A stretch of DNA of 6,682 nucleotides from Helicobacteraceae bacterium (lineage in GTDB: Bacteria; Campylobacterota; Campylobacteria; Campylobacterales; SZUA-545). Shown here piece by piece: positions 1 to 5,968 of the stretch; positions within the stretch are counted from its first letter, which is position 1; every line of letters begins with the position of its first letter. The notes under the pieces are model-generated. The model had not been told where the DNA came from. It saw only the letters and a program-made list of their open reading frames with translations, and did no database searches. The DNA lies in contig JAISMA010000015.1 in NCBI GenBank assembly GCA_031276985.1, positions 1 through 6,682 on the forward strand. The letters are read 5' to 3'. The translations under genes and the position numbers were made by a program.

Positions 1-354
1 TTGGATCGCTTCAAAAACGAATTGATAGCGCGTAGAATCCGATCGTTTGATCAGAGCAATTGGCATCAGTGGGGCAGATTGCACCATATAACCGATAAAA
101 AGCGCATTTACGTCAACTGCAAAACGCGCAATAAAGCGCCGTTTTTTCTCCACGAATGCAATAATTACGACGGCGCGATTTTGGCGATTTTTCCGCATAA
201 TCAAACGATCGATTTACGCGCCGCCGCCGATGAGTTAAACGCCGTAAATTGGCATGAATTAGGGTTTGTATGCGACGGCAGATTTATCTTTTCGCAAAAG
301 AGTTTGGAAAATACGCTACTGCCCGATCGCTTTTTGCGTTTTTCGCAAAAATAG
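1..354 (+). CDS. C-terminal fragment of a probable adenine-specific DNA methyltransferase
   Basis: This frame is open from the first base and ends at TAG 352-354. The TTG at position 1 is probably an internal Leu codon, so the gene continues left of the window. The 117 residues show no catalytic DPPY-type or SAM-binding motif, which would lie upstream. What is visible is a compact C-terminal domain with RIYVNCKTRNKAPFF (about residues 35-49), a YDGAILAIFP strand (56-65) and LGFVCDGRFIFSQKSLEN (87-104). From memory this pattern matches the tail of class I SAM-dependent N6-adenine methyltransferases, including orphan enzymes of Campylobacter and Helicobacter, where the C-terminal part contributes to target recognition. 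The assignment rests on recall of family sequence, not on a visible active site. It converges on the minus-strand cluster and is probably functionally unrelated to it. No restriction endonuclease partner is in the window. Confidence 0.55.
   Translation: MDRFKNELIARRIRSFDQSNWHQWGRLHHITDKKRIYVNCKTRNKAPFFLHECNNYDGAILAIFPHNQTIDLRAAADELNAVNWHELGFVCDGRFIFSQKSLENTLLPDRFLRFSQK
331..351. repeat. Perfect inverted repeat at the end of the methyltransferase gene
   Basis: Arms TTTTTGCG (331-338) and CGCAAAAA (344-351) are exact reverse complements around a five-T loop. The repeat lies inside the last codons and touches the TAG stop. It could fold in RNA from either strand, but only 3 of 8 pairs are GC and no U-run follows outside the arms in either direction. 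It is therefore a poor intrinsic terminator. It may simply reflect Phe/Lys/Arg codons. Confidence 0.5.
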
Positions 355-422
355 CGCCCATTTTAACACAAATTTTGCCACGCAAACGCCCAAAAACGGC
401 AAAGCGGCGATCGGGCGCGAAA

Positions 423-1181
423 CTACGCGATAGTTTTTGAGGCGGTTCTTGAAACCGACAATCCCGCGAAACTTTGAGCTACGGGCATTAACTCGATTGC
501 GTTAACGTTGATATGTTTAGGTAGCATAGCGATCCAATAGATCGTTTCGGCTATATCCGAAGGCGTGATAAACTCCACGTTTTCATAAACCGCCGCCGCT
601 TTTTTCAGATCGCCTTTGAAGCGCGTTTGCGAAAATTCCGTATCGCCGCAAAGCCCAGGTTCAACGAGGCTAACGCGCACGGCTGTTCCCGCTAAATCGG
701 CGCGTAAATTCAGGCTAAATTGCCGAACGAACGCTTTTGTCGCGCCATAAACGTTGCCGCCCGCGTACGGATAAACGCCCGCGATTGAGCCTATGTTGAT
801 AATATGCCCGCGATTATTCGCCACAAAACGCGGCAGCGCGAGTCGGGTAACAAACGCCAGCCCAAGCGCGTTTGTCTCTATCATCGCTTCCCAATCGTCA
901 AAATCGGCTTCGTGCGCTTTATCAAGCCCCAGCGCCAATCCCGCGTTGTTGATCAGCGCGTCGATCGCGTCCAAATCGATCGCCTCAAACGCGCTCGCGA
1001 CGGCTTTGCGATCGCGCAGATCAAGTTCCAGCGGCTCGAACGCCTCGCCAAGCTCGCGCTTGAGATCTAGCAGTTTGTCCGCCCGCCGCGCCGCGCCGAT
1101 CACCTTATGCCCGCGCCGCGCAAATAAACGCGCCGTTTCCAGCCCGAAACCGGACGACGCGCCCGTGATTAAAACTTGCAT
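423..1181 (-). CDS. ydfG: YdfG-type NADP-dependent short-chain dehydrogenase
   Basis: A complete 252-residue classical short-chain dehydrogenase/reductase. The Rossmann fold opens with TGASSGFG (residues 6-13). An Arg pair follows strand 2 (32-33), as expected for NADP preference, and NNAG is at 78-81. The catalytic tetrad is Asn104, Ser132, Tyr145 and Lys149 (YGATK). Long segments, including HIINIGS, YAGGNVYGATKAFVRQFSLNLR-like sequence, a VEPGL element and the closing MPVxQSxAGL, match E. coli YdfG (248 residues) as I recall it. That enzyme oxidises L-allo-threonine, serine and 3-hydroxy acids, and reduces malonic semialdehyde and related carbonyls in the cytoplasm. Start is ATG 1179-1181, with a strong Shine-Dalgarno 8 bases upstream. 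It is the last gene of the minus-strand cluster, 33 bases after monooxygenase copy B. Here it may reduce a carbonyl released by the monooxygenases, which is inference from position. Family assignment is sure; the physiological substrate is not. Confidence 0.93.
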   Translation of the reverse strand: MQVLITGASSGFGLETARLFARRGHKVIGAARRADKLLDLKRELGEAFEPLELDLRDRKAVASAFEAIDLDAIDALINNAGLALGLDKAHEADFDDWEAMIETNALGLAFVTRLALPRFVANNRGHIINIGSIAGVYPYAGGNVYGATKAFVRQFSLNLRADLAGTAVRVSLVEPGLCGDTEFSQTRFKGDLKKAAAVYENVEFITPSDIAETIYWIAMLPKHINVNAIELMPVAQSFAGLSVSRTASKTIA

Positions 1182-1189
1182 ATAGCAAA

Positions 1190-1195
1190 CCTCCC
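1190..1195 (-). promoter_or_regulatory. Ribosome binding site of ydfG
   Basis: On the minus strand GGGAGG lies 8 bases before ATG 1179-1181. This supports the chosen start and independent translation initiation of ydfG inside the operon mRNA. Confidence 0.8.
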
Positions 1196-1218
1196 ATAGC
1201 GATCATTCATATCGCTAT
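1196..1218. repeat. Perfect 8-bp inverted repeat across the stop of monooxygenase copy B
   Basis: ATAGCGAT (1196-1203) and ATCGCTAT (1211-1218) are exact reverse complements around a 7-base spacer. On the mRNA the left arm contains the TAG stop of copy B (1215-1217), and the right arm ends directly before the ydfG Shine-Dalgarno. No U-tract follows, so it is not an intrinsic terminator. It could modulate ydfG translation or protect mRNA ends, or it could be an operator-like palindrome. Function unproven. Confidence 0.5.
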
Positions 1219-2570
1219 TTCCAAAATCTGTATTGCGCCGAAGGGTGGCGCTCGTTTAGCCTGTCGGAGCCAAAAATTTTATTACGCAAAGTTCCTTCGC
1301 CGTAAGCGGTTTTGAAACGCCCGCGATTTTGAAGCTCAGGGACGACATACTGCCCGAAATCCTCGTAGCTTCCCGGAGTTACGACGCGGCTTAAGTTTAT
1401 GCCGTCAAGCTCGCCTTCGTCTATCCAGCGCTCTATTTCGTCCGCTACGCGAACTCCGTCGCCCACGATCGTATGATAGTGCAGATTTAGCGTCTTTTCG
1501 CGCAACAAATCGCGCAAAGTCAACTGTTTATCGGCGGCAAAATCGGCGCAGGTTTTGATGTGGTTGCTCACGCTGTAATCTATCGGCTCGTCAAGATCAA
1601 ACTTGGAAAAATCAATGCCCGTACTGCCCGCAAAGTGCGTCAAATTTCCCTCGGAACTTGCGTATTGCAAGTATTCTTCGTATTTTTCCCGCGCTAATTT
1701 TTGCGTCGCGGCGGTAACGACGGCAAGTCCTCCGAAAACCTTTATATCGTCGGCTCTGCGTCCCGCATTGACGGCGGCTTGGCGAATCTTTCGTGAAAGT
1801 TCGCGCGTATGTTCTATGGTTGGCACGGAGATAAAAGCCGCTTCGGCATGTTTGCCCGTAAAAGCCTGTCCGCGATCGCTTGCGCCCGCCTGAAACAAAA
1901 CGGGCGTTCTTTGCGGCGAAGGAGAGCTTCCATGTACGGCGTTTGAGCGGTAGTATTTGCCGTTGTGTTCTATTGCGCGGACACGCTCAGGTCTTGCGTA
2001 CTCGCGGTTTTTTCGGTCGACTGCCACCGCGTCGTCCGCCCAACTGCCTTCCCAAAGTTTATACGCGACTTCCAAAAACTCGTCGGCGCGATCGTATCTT
2101 TCGTCATGCGGCTCTAATCCGTCGTCGCCCAAACCTCTTGCGCCGCTGTCAATAAATCCCGTAACGATATTCCAGCCAATTCGCCCTTTTGTGAGATGAT
2201 CAAGGCTTGAAACGCGACGGGCAAACGCATACGGATTTTCGGCGCGAACGGTGGATGTGATTCCAAATCCAAGATGACGCGTAACCGCCGCCATCGCGCT
2301 TACCAGCGTCCATGGATCGTTGTCGGGCAGTTGAACGCTCTCTTTTAGCGTAATGTCAAGATTGCCCTTATAAACGTCGTAATGCCCCAAACCGTCCGCT
2401 ATAAAAATACCGTCAAACAGGTATCTCTCAAGCGTTTTTGCCAAATCCGTCCAATAATCCAAATCGTTAAAAAAGATTGAGCGATCCTGCGGATGCGTCC
2501 AAAGCCCGTGATGCATATGCCCCACGCAATTCATCTGAAAAGCGTTAAGCAAAATCTGTTTTTTGCCCAC
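1215..2570 (-). CDS. NtaA/SnaA/DszA-family FMN-dependent monooxygenase, copy B
   Basis: A complete 451-residue cytoplasmic flavin monooxygenase of the bacterial-luciferase superfamily (TIM barrel), of usual length for the family. Hallmarks are NAFQMNCVGH...GLWTHPQDRS near the N-terminus (9-31), DGIFIAD (53-59), and SAMAAVTRHLGFGIT (91-105). These are followed by ARRVSSLDHLTKGRIGWNIVT (117-137), DERYDRADEFLEVAYKLWEGSW (156-177), and TPVLFQAGASDRG (222-234). The C-terminus holds PELQNRGRFKTAY and TLRNKIFG (411-434). Such enzymes take FMNH2 from a separate reductase and use O2 to cleave C-S or C-N bonds; examples are dibenzothiophene sulfone, dimethyl sulfide, nitrilotriacetate and S-alkyl-cysteine derivatives. 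The start is GTG 2568-2570, with a good Shine-Dalgarno 8 bases upstream. By my gapless comparison it differs from copy A at about 74 of 451 positions. The importer genes upstream suggest a sulfur-containing substrate (inference). Exact substrate unknown. Confidence 0.92.
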   Translation of the reverse strand: MGKKQILLNAFQMNCVGHMHHGLWTHPQDRSIFFNDLDYWTDLAKTLERYLFDGIFIADGLGHYDVYKGNLDITLKESVQLPDNDPWTLVSAMAAVTRHLGFGITSTVRAENPYAFARRVSSLDHLTKGRIGWNIVTGFIDSGARGLGDDGLEPHDERYDRADEFLEVAYKLWEGSWADDAVAVDRKNREYARPERVRAIEHNGKYYRSNAVHGSSPSPQRTPVLFQAGASDRGQAFTGKHAEAAFISVPTIEHTRELSRKIRQAAVNAGRRADDIKVFGGLAVVTAATQKLAREKYEEYLQYASSEGNLTHFAGSTGIDFSKFDLDEPIDYSVSNHIKTCADFAADKQLTLRDLLREKTLNLHYHTIVGDGVRVADEIERWIDEGELDGINLSRVVTPGSYEDFGQYVVPELQNRGRFKTAYGEGTLRNKIFGSDRLNERHPSAQYRFWK

Positions 2571-2633
2571 CTAATTCTCTCCTCTATGGTTGTTTTTCGC
2601 TAAATCCGCCGCCTGTCCGCAAGTAGCCCTCAT
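2571..2633 (-). CDS. Possible 20-codon small ORF between the monooxygenase genes
   Basis: Minus-strand ATG 2631-2633 opens a frame of 20 codons ending at TAG 2571-2573, directly against the GTG start of copy B. It encodes a polar peptide beginning MRATCGQAADLAK, with one Cys and no hydrophobic segment. The last codons and stop of copy A (AAGGGGTGA) lie 6 bases upstream of the ATG and could serve as its ribosome binding site. The copy B Shine-Dalgarno lies inside its 3' end, so its translation would run over that site and could couple the two genes. It resembles no peptide I know. A chance open frame of this length in a 69-base gap is quite possible. Confidence 0.25.
   Translation of the reverse strand: MRATCGQAADLAKNNHRGEN
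2577..2584 (-). promoter_or_regulatory. Ribosome binding site of monooxygenase copy B
   Basis: Minus-strand GAGGAGAG contains AGGAG, whose last base is 8 bases before GTG 2568-2570. It decides the GTG start, which also aligns residue for residue with the ATG start of copy A. Confidence 0.8.
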
Positions 2634-2639
2634 GCAAAC

Positions 2640-3995
2640 TCACCCCTTAAATTTGTACTGCGCCGAAGGGTGGCGCTCGTTTAGCCTGTCTGAGCCGAAC
2701 ACTTTATTTCGCAAAGTTCCTTCGCCGTAAGCGGTTTTGAAACGCCCGCGATTTTGAAGCTCCGGAATCACCAATTGCCCGAAATCCTCCCAGCTTCCAG
2801 GAACCACGACGCGGCTTAAGTTTATGCCGTCCAATTCGCCCTCGTCTATCCACTTTTCCAACTCCCGCGCCACATGCGCGCCGTCGCCCACGATCGTATG
2901 ATAATGCGCGCTTAACGCCTTTTCGCGCAACAAATCGCGCACTGTCAAACGCTTTTGCGCGGCGTATTCGGACGAGGTTTGAATGTAATTGCTCACGCCG
3001 TAATCTATCGGCTCGTCAAGGTCAAACTTGGAAAAATCAATACCCGTGCTTCCCGCAAAATGCGTTAGATTTGCTTCGGGATTGGCGTATTTGAGATACT
3101 CTTCGTATTTCTCTTGCGCCACTTTTTGCGTCGCGGCAACGACAACGGCAAGCCCCGCGAATATCCTCACATCTTCGGGTTTTCGTCCCGCATCAACGGC
3201 GGCTTGGCGGACTTTGCGCGAAAGCTCTCTTGCGCGCTCTATCGTCGGCGCGGAGATAAATACGCCCTCTGCATGTTTGCCCGCGAATGCGCGTCCGCGA
3301 TCGCTCGCGCCCGCTTGAAACAGCACGGGCGTTCTTTGCGGCGAAGGAGAGCTTCCATGAACGGCGTTTGAGCGGTAATATTTGCCGTTATGTTCTATCG
3401 CTCTCACACGTTCGGGTCTTGCGTATATGCGGTTTTTGCGATCAACGACCACCGCGTCGTCCGCCCAGCTTCCCTCCCAAAGTTTATAAACCACTTCCAA
3501 AAACTCGTCGGCGCGGTCGTATCTCTCGTCGTGTTGTTCCAATTCGTCGTAGCCCAAACCTTTCGCGCCGCTGTCCGTGTAACCCGTAACGATATTCCAG
3601 CCAAGCCGCCCTTGAGTTAGATGATCAAGGCTTGAAACGCGCCGCGCAAAGGCATACGGATTTTCAGCGCGCACCGTCGCCGTGATACCAAATCCAAGAT
3701 GACGCGTAACCGCCGCCATCGCGCTTACCAGCGTCCATGGATCGTTTGTCGGCAATTGCACGCTCTCTTTTAGCGTAACGTCAATGTTGTCCTTATACAC
3801 GTCGTAATAACCGAAAATATCGGCTATAAAAATGCCGTCAAACAGGTATCTTTCAAGCGTCTGCGCCGCGCTTGTCCAATAGTCCAGATCGTTGAAAAAT
3901 ATGGAGCGATCCTGCGGATGCGTCCAAAGCCCGTGTTGAATATGTCCCACGCAGTTCATTTGAAAAGCGTTAAGCAAAATCTGTTTTTTGCTCAT
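2640..3995 (-). CDS. NtaA/SnaA/DszA-family FMN-dependent monooxygenase, copy A
   Basis: A complete 451-residue luciferase-like flavin monooxygenase, the upstream member of the tandem pair. It carries the same family signatures as copy B: GLWTHPQDRS (22-31), DGIFIAD (53-59), ARRVSSLDHLTQGRLGWNIVT (117-137), the LWEGSW helix end (172-177), QAGASDRG (227-234) and the TLRNKVFG tail. It therefore should bind reduced FMN and hydroxylate beside a hetero-atom, releasing the sulfur or nitrogen group. Differences from copy B cluster at residues 42-45, 60-73, 131-154, 241-283 and 333-379. Residues 111-130 and 191-234 are almost unchanged. The patches flank barrel loops that may shape the substrate pocket, so the copies may have different substrate ranges (inference). 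ATG 3993-3995 has a strong Shine-Dalgarno 5 bases upstream and follows the metI stop by 21 bases, so it is cotranscribed with the importer. No flavin reductase gene is present nearby. Confidence 0.92.
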   Translation of the reverse strand: MSKKQILLNAFQMNCVGHIQHGLWTHPQDRSIFFNDLDYWTSAAQTLERYLFDGIFIADIFGYYDVYKDNIDVTLKESVQLPTNDPWTLVSAMAAVTRHLGFGITATVRAENPYAFARRVSSLDHLTQGRLGWNIVTGYTDSGAKGLGYDELEQHDERYDRADEFLEVVYKLWEGSWADDAVVVDRKNRIYARPERVRAIEHNGKYYRSNAVHGSSPSPQRTPVLFQAGASDRGRAFAGKHAEGVFISAPTIERARELSRKVRQAAVDAGRKPEDVRIFAGLAVVVAATQKVAQEKYEEYLKYANPEANLTHFAGSTGIDFSKFDLDEPIDYGVSNYIQTSSEYAAQKRLTVRDLLREKALSAHYHTIVGDGAHVARELEKWIDEGELDGINLSRVVVPGSWEDFGQLVIPELQNRGRFKTAYGEGTLRNKVFGSDRLNERHPSAQYKFKG

Positions 3996-4000
3996 GAATT

Positions 4001-4008
4001 CTCCTTTT
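4001..4008 (-). promoter_or_regulatory. Ribosome binding site of monooxygenase copy A
   Basis: Minus-strand AAAAGGAG ends 5 bases before ATG 3993-3995, in the 21-base gap after metI. It is the cleanest ribosome binding site in the cluster and may favour strong synthesis of copy A. Confidence 0.85.
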
Positions 4009-4016
4009 ATTAAATG

Positions 4017-4679
4017 TCAGCGATTGCGTAAATAGTTCGCAAAAGCGTCGCCCGCCCACTGAACAAGGCACACCAGCGCGATAAGCGCGACAATTACGAT
4101 AATCATCACCTGCGTATCAAAACGTTGATAACCGTAACGCAAAGCCAAGTCGCCAAGTCCGCCCGCGCCAACCGCGCCCGCCATTGCGGAAGCGTTGATA
4201 ATGGACACCAGCGTAACCGTAAAGCCGCCGATAATGCCGGGCAGCGCTTCGGGCAAAAGCACATACCAGATAATGTGCCGCTTGTTGCAACCCATAGCCT
4301 GCGCCGCCTCTATCAAACCGTAATCCACCTCGCGCAAACTCACCTCCGCGATTCGCGCAAAAAACGGCGCGGCGCATATCGTCATAGGCACGATCGCCGC
4401 CCACACGCCAATGGTGGTGCCGACTATAAGGCGCGTAAATGGTATCAGCGCCACCAAAAGCACGATAAACGGCGTGGCGCGAAAACCGTTGATGATCCAG
4501 CCCGCTACGGCGTTGAATTTCGGCGCGGCGAGAAAGCCGTTTTTTTGCGTAACAATTAGCAGCACCGCAAGCGGTATTCCCGCAAAGAAGACGATAAAAC
4601 CCGATACGCCGCTCATGATCAGCGTATCTAAAAACGCGTTTGTATAACGCTCAAATGGAATAGTCAGGGAGAGGGACAT
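4017..4679 (-). CDS. metI: MetI-type methionine ABC transporter permease
   Basis: Inner-membrane permease of the MetNIQ family, 220 residues from the ATG at 4677-4679 (E. coli MetI is 217). About five hydrophobic membrane spans are visible, near residues 18-44, 66-84, 88-108, 148-168 and 190-210. The cytoplasmic coupling motif EAAQAMG...LLPEALPG lies at about 124-148 and docks on MetN. Conserved family stretches include FRATPFIVLL, IPFTRLIVGT, AAIVP and SAMAGAVGAGGLGDLALRYGY. TTG 4683-4685 in the same frame is possible, adding two residues, but it sits only 3 bases from the Shine-Dalgarno; the ATG has better spacing and length. The start lies inside the 3' end of metN with a 29-base overlap, suggesting translational coupling. 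Two MetI would pair with two MetN to make the membrane channel. The transported compound may be methionine or another sulfur compound. Confidence 0.95.
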   Translation of the reverse strand: MSLSLTIPFERYTNAFLDTLIMSGVSGFIVFFAGIPLAVLLIVTQKNGFLAAPKFNAVAGWIINGFRATPFIVLLVALIPFTRLIVGTTIGVWAAIVPMTICAAPFFARIAEVSLREVDYGLIEAAQAMGCNKRHIIWYVLLPEALPGIIGGFTVTLVSIINASAMAGAVGAGGLGDLALRYGYQRFDTQVMIIVIVALIALVCLVQWAGDAFANYLRNR

Positions 4680-5964
4680 AGCCAATTACCTCGATATTAT
4701 GAACCAAAGCGTCGTCGCCTTGCATTAAGGGCGCGAAATCAGGCAATCGCGCCTCGCTTGGAATCGACACCAAAAGCCGCCCGAAAGCGCGTCCTTGTAT
4801 GCGATCGACTCCGCCGTGTATCAACTGTACCTTCGCGTGCAGCGCATTTGCTATCCGCGCCAAATCAGGCTCCAACGCGCCTTCGCCCGTGTATTCAAGC
4901 GCGACTATTTGATTGTAGTCGGCGTATTTTGGCTTCTCTTTTAACAAAATCGCCGCCAAATCATCGGGCAAATCTTGACGCAGCGGCGCAAGCAAAGCGC
5001 GCGTAGCCTCATGGCGCGGCGCTCCGAAAACGCGCCATACTTCGCCAAGTTCGGCTATCTCTCCGCGCTCCAGCACAAGCGTTCTATCGGCGATCTCGCG
5101 GATAACGCTCATCTCATGCGTAATCAAAACGATCGTAATGCCAAGTTTTTTGTTGATGTCGCGCAGCAGCTGCAAGATTGAGCGCGTCGTTTCAGGATCA
5201 AGCGCGCTTGTCGCTTCGTCGCACAGCAAAATTTCAGGCTGGGTGGCAAGCGCTCTTGCTATGCCCACGCGCTGTTTTTGCCCGCCGCTTAAACGGCTTG
5301 GATAAGTTTTACGCTTTTCGCTAAGCCCCACAAGCTCCAGCAGTTCGCCCACGCGCTTTTCAATATGCTCGCGGCTTGCCCCCGCGACTTTGAGCGGCAA
5401 GGCGATGTTTTCAAACACGCTCTTTGCCGAAAGCAGATTGAAATGCTGAAAAATCATGCCAATGCGCCGACGCAAAGCCACAAGCTCTTTTTCATTCAAA
5501 AGCGCGATATCTTCGCCGCTTACCAGCACGCGCCCGCTTGTTGGTTTTTCAAGTCTGTTTATCATGCGAATCAAACTTGATTTTCCAGCGCCCGAACGCC
5601 CGATAATGCCGAATATCTCGCCGCTTTTTATCTCCACGCTTACGTTATTGAGCGCCTTTACTTCGCCCGCGCTTGAGCGGTAGATTTTGCCGACCGATTC
5701 CAGCTTTATCTCGCCGCGATTTGGGCGCGGCGTTTGGGCAATATCGGATTTGGCGTCGTCGTTGATGCGCCCGTCGTCTTTTACCGCGCTTTCGGCTTGC
5801 AACGAGGCAAATTCGCTCGTCAAAACGCAGCCGTAAGCCGACATAAGAGCGATTGCGTTGCATATCGCCGCCGCATTGTCCGTCTTCGGGGCGATAAAGC
5901 CGCCCCGAATCAGTCCGCCCGCAACGCCAAAGCTAGAAGCCGCAATGTTGTTTGCCGCGATCAT
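4651..5964 (-). CDS. metN: MetN-type methionine ABC transporter ATPase with N-terminal extension
   Basis: ATP-binding subunit of the MetNIQ importer, 437 residues from ATG 5962-5964; E. coli MetN has 343. The ATPase core starts at about residue 84 (GEIKLESVGKIY). It has Walker A GRSGAGKSS (122-130), a Q-loop in IFQHFNLL (Gln173), signature LSGGQ (225-229), Walker B ILLCDEAT with Asp249 and Glu250, and H-loop His283. A C-terminal NIL (C2) regulatory domain, which in E. coli MetN binds methionine and inhibits transport, covers about residues 350-430. The first 83 residues are extra: Gly/Ala-rich with a short hydrophobic run (ICNAIALMSAYGCVL), then a charged linker. Other in-frame starts are TTG 5980-5982 (overlapping metQ), ATG 5842-5844 and TTG 5800-5802, none with a good Shine-Dalgarno. 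Even the last leaves about 29 extra residues. ATG 5964 is chosen because it follows the metQ stop by 4 bases. The C-terminus runs 7 residues past GYV into metI. Confidence 0.93.
   Translation of the reverse strand: MIAANNIAASSFGVAGGLIRGGFIAPKTDNAAAICNAIALMSAYGCVLTSEFASLQAESAVKDDGRINDDAKSDIAQTPRPNRGEIKLESVGKIYRSSAGEVKALNNVSVEIKSGEIFGIIGRSGAGKSSLIRMINRLEKPTSGRVLVSGEDIALLNEKELVALRRRIGMIFQHFNLLSAKSVFENIALPLKVAGASREHIEKRVGELLELVGLSEKRKTYPSRLSGGQKQRVGIARALATQPEILLCDEATSALDPETTRSILQLLRDINKKLGITIVLITHEMSVIREIADRTLVLERGEIAELGEVWRVFGAPRHEATRALLAPLRQDLPDDLAAILLKEKPKYADYNQIVALEYTGEGALEPDLARIANALHAKVQLIHGGVDRIQGRAFGRLLVSIPSEARLPDFAPLMQGDDALVHNIEVIGYVPLPDYSI
4689..4692 (-). promoter_or_regulatory. Ribosome binding site of metI, inside metN
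   Basis: Minus-strand GAGG falls within the last codons of metN (Glu-Val of EVIGYV), 9 bases before ATG 4677-4679 and only 3 bases before TTG 4683-4685. The spacing favours the ATG as the metI start. Confidence 0.55.
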
Positions 5965-5968
5965 CTGT

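Larger units (their letters stand above)
1215..3995 (-). repeat. Tandem gene duplication of the monooxygenase
   Basis: Copy A (2640-3995) and copy B (1215-2570) are directly repeated at a constant offset of 1425 bases, each 451 codons with no indel. Exact DNA matches include 1285-1337 with 2710-2762 (53 bases) and 2263-2321 with 3688-3746 (59 bases). A 34-base match at 1901-1934 is followed, after one mismatch, by 17 more. Third codon positions are unchanged inside these blocks while other parts differ at many sites. This points to a local duplication, possibly with later gene conversion. Confidence 0.9.

Noticed and set aside
374..403. TTTGCC / GGCAAA pairing as a terminator for ydfG
   Set aside because: Only six pairs, an 18-base loop and no uninterrupted U-run on either strand.
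793..1185. Plus-strand open frame of 130 codons opposite ydfG
   Set aside because: Ser/Ala/Arg-rich shadow of a well-recognised SDR gene; no domain and no convincing ribosome site.
1603..1893. Plus-strand open frame of 96 codons inside copy B, matched at the same offset (3028-3318) in copy A
   Set aside because: Its apparent conservation comes from the duplication of the sense genes. The translation is low-complexity and resembles no family, and the sense strand is clearly coding.
4125..4559. Plus-strand open frame of 144 codons opposite metI
   Set aside because: Composition is Arg/His/Lys-rich, typical of an antisense reading of a membrane protein gene; metI is certain on the other strand.
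5645..5863. Minus-strand Arg-rich frame of 72 codons overlapping the MetN extension
   Set aside because: It is out of frame with metN and lacks a ribosome site. The metN frame runs unbroken through the same region, so no frameshifted gene is needed.
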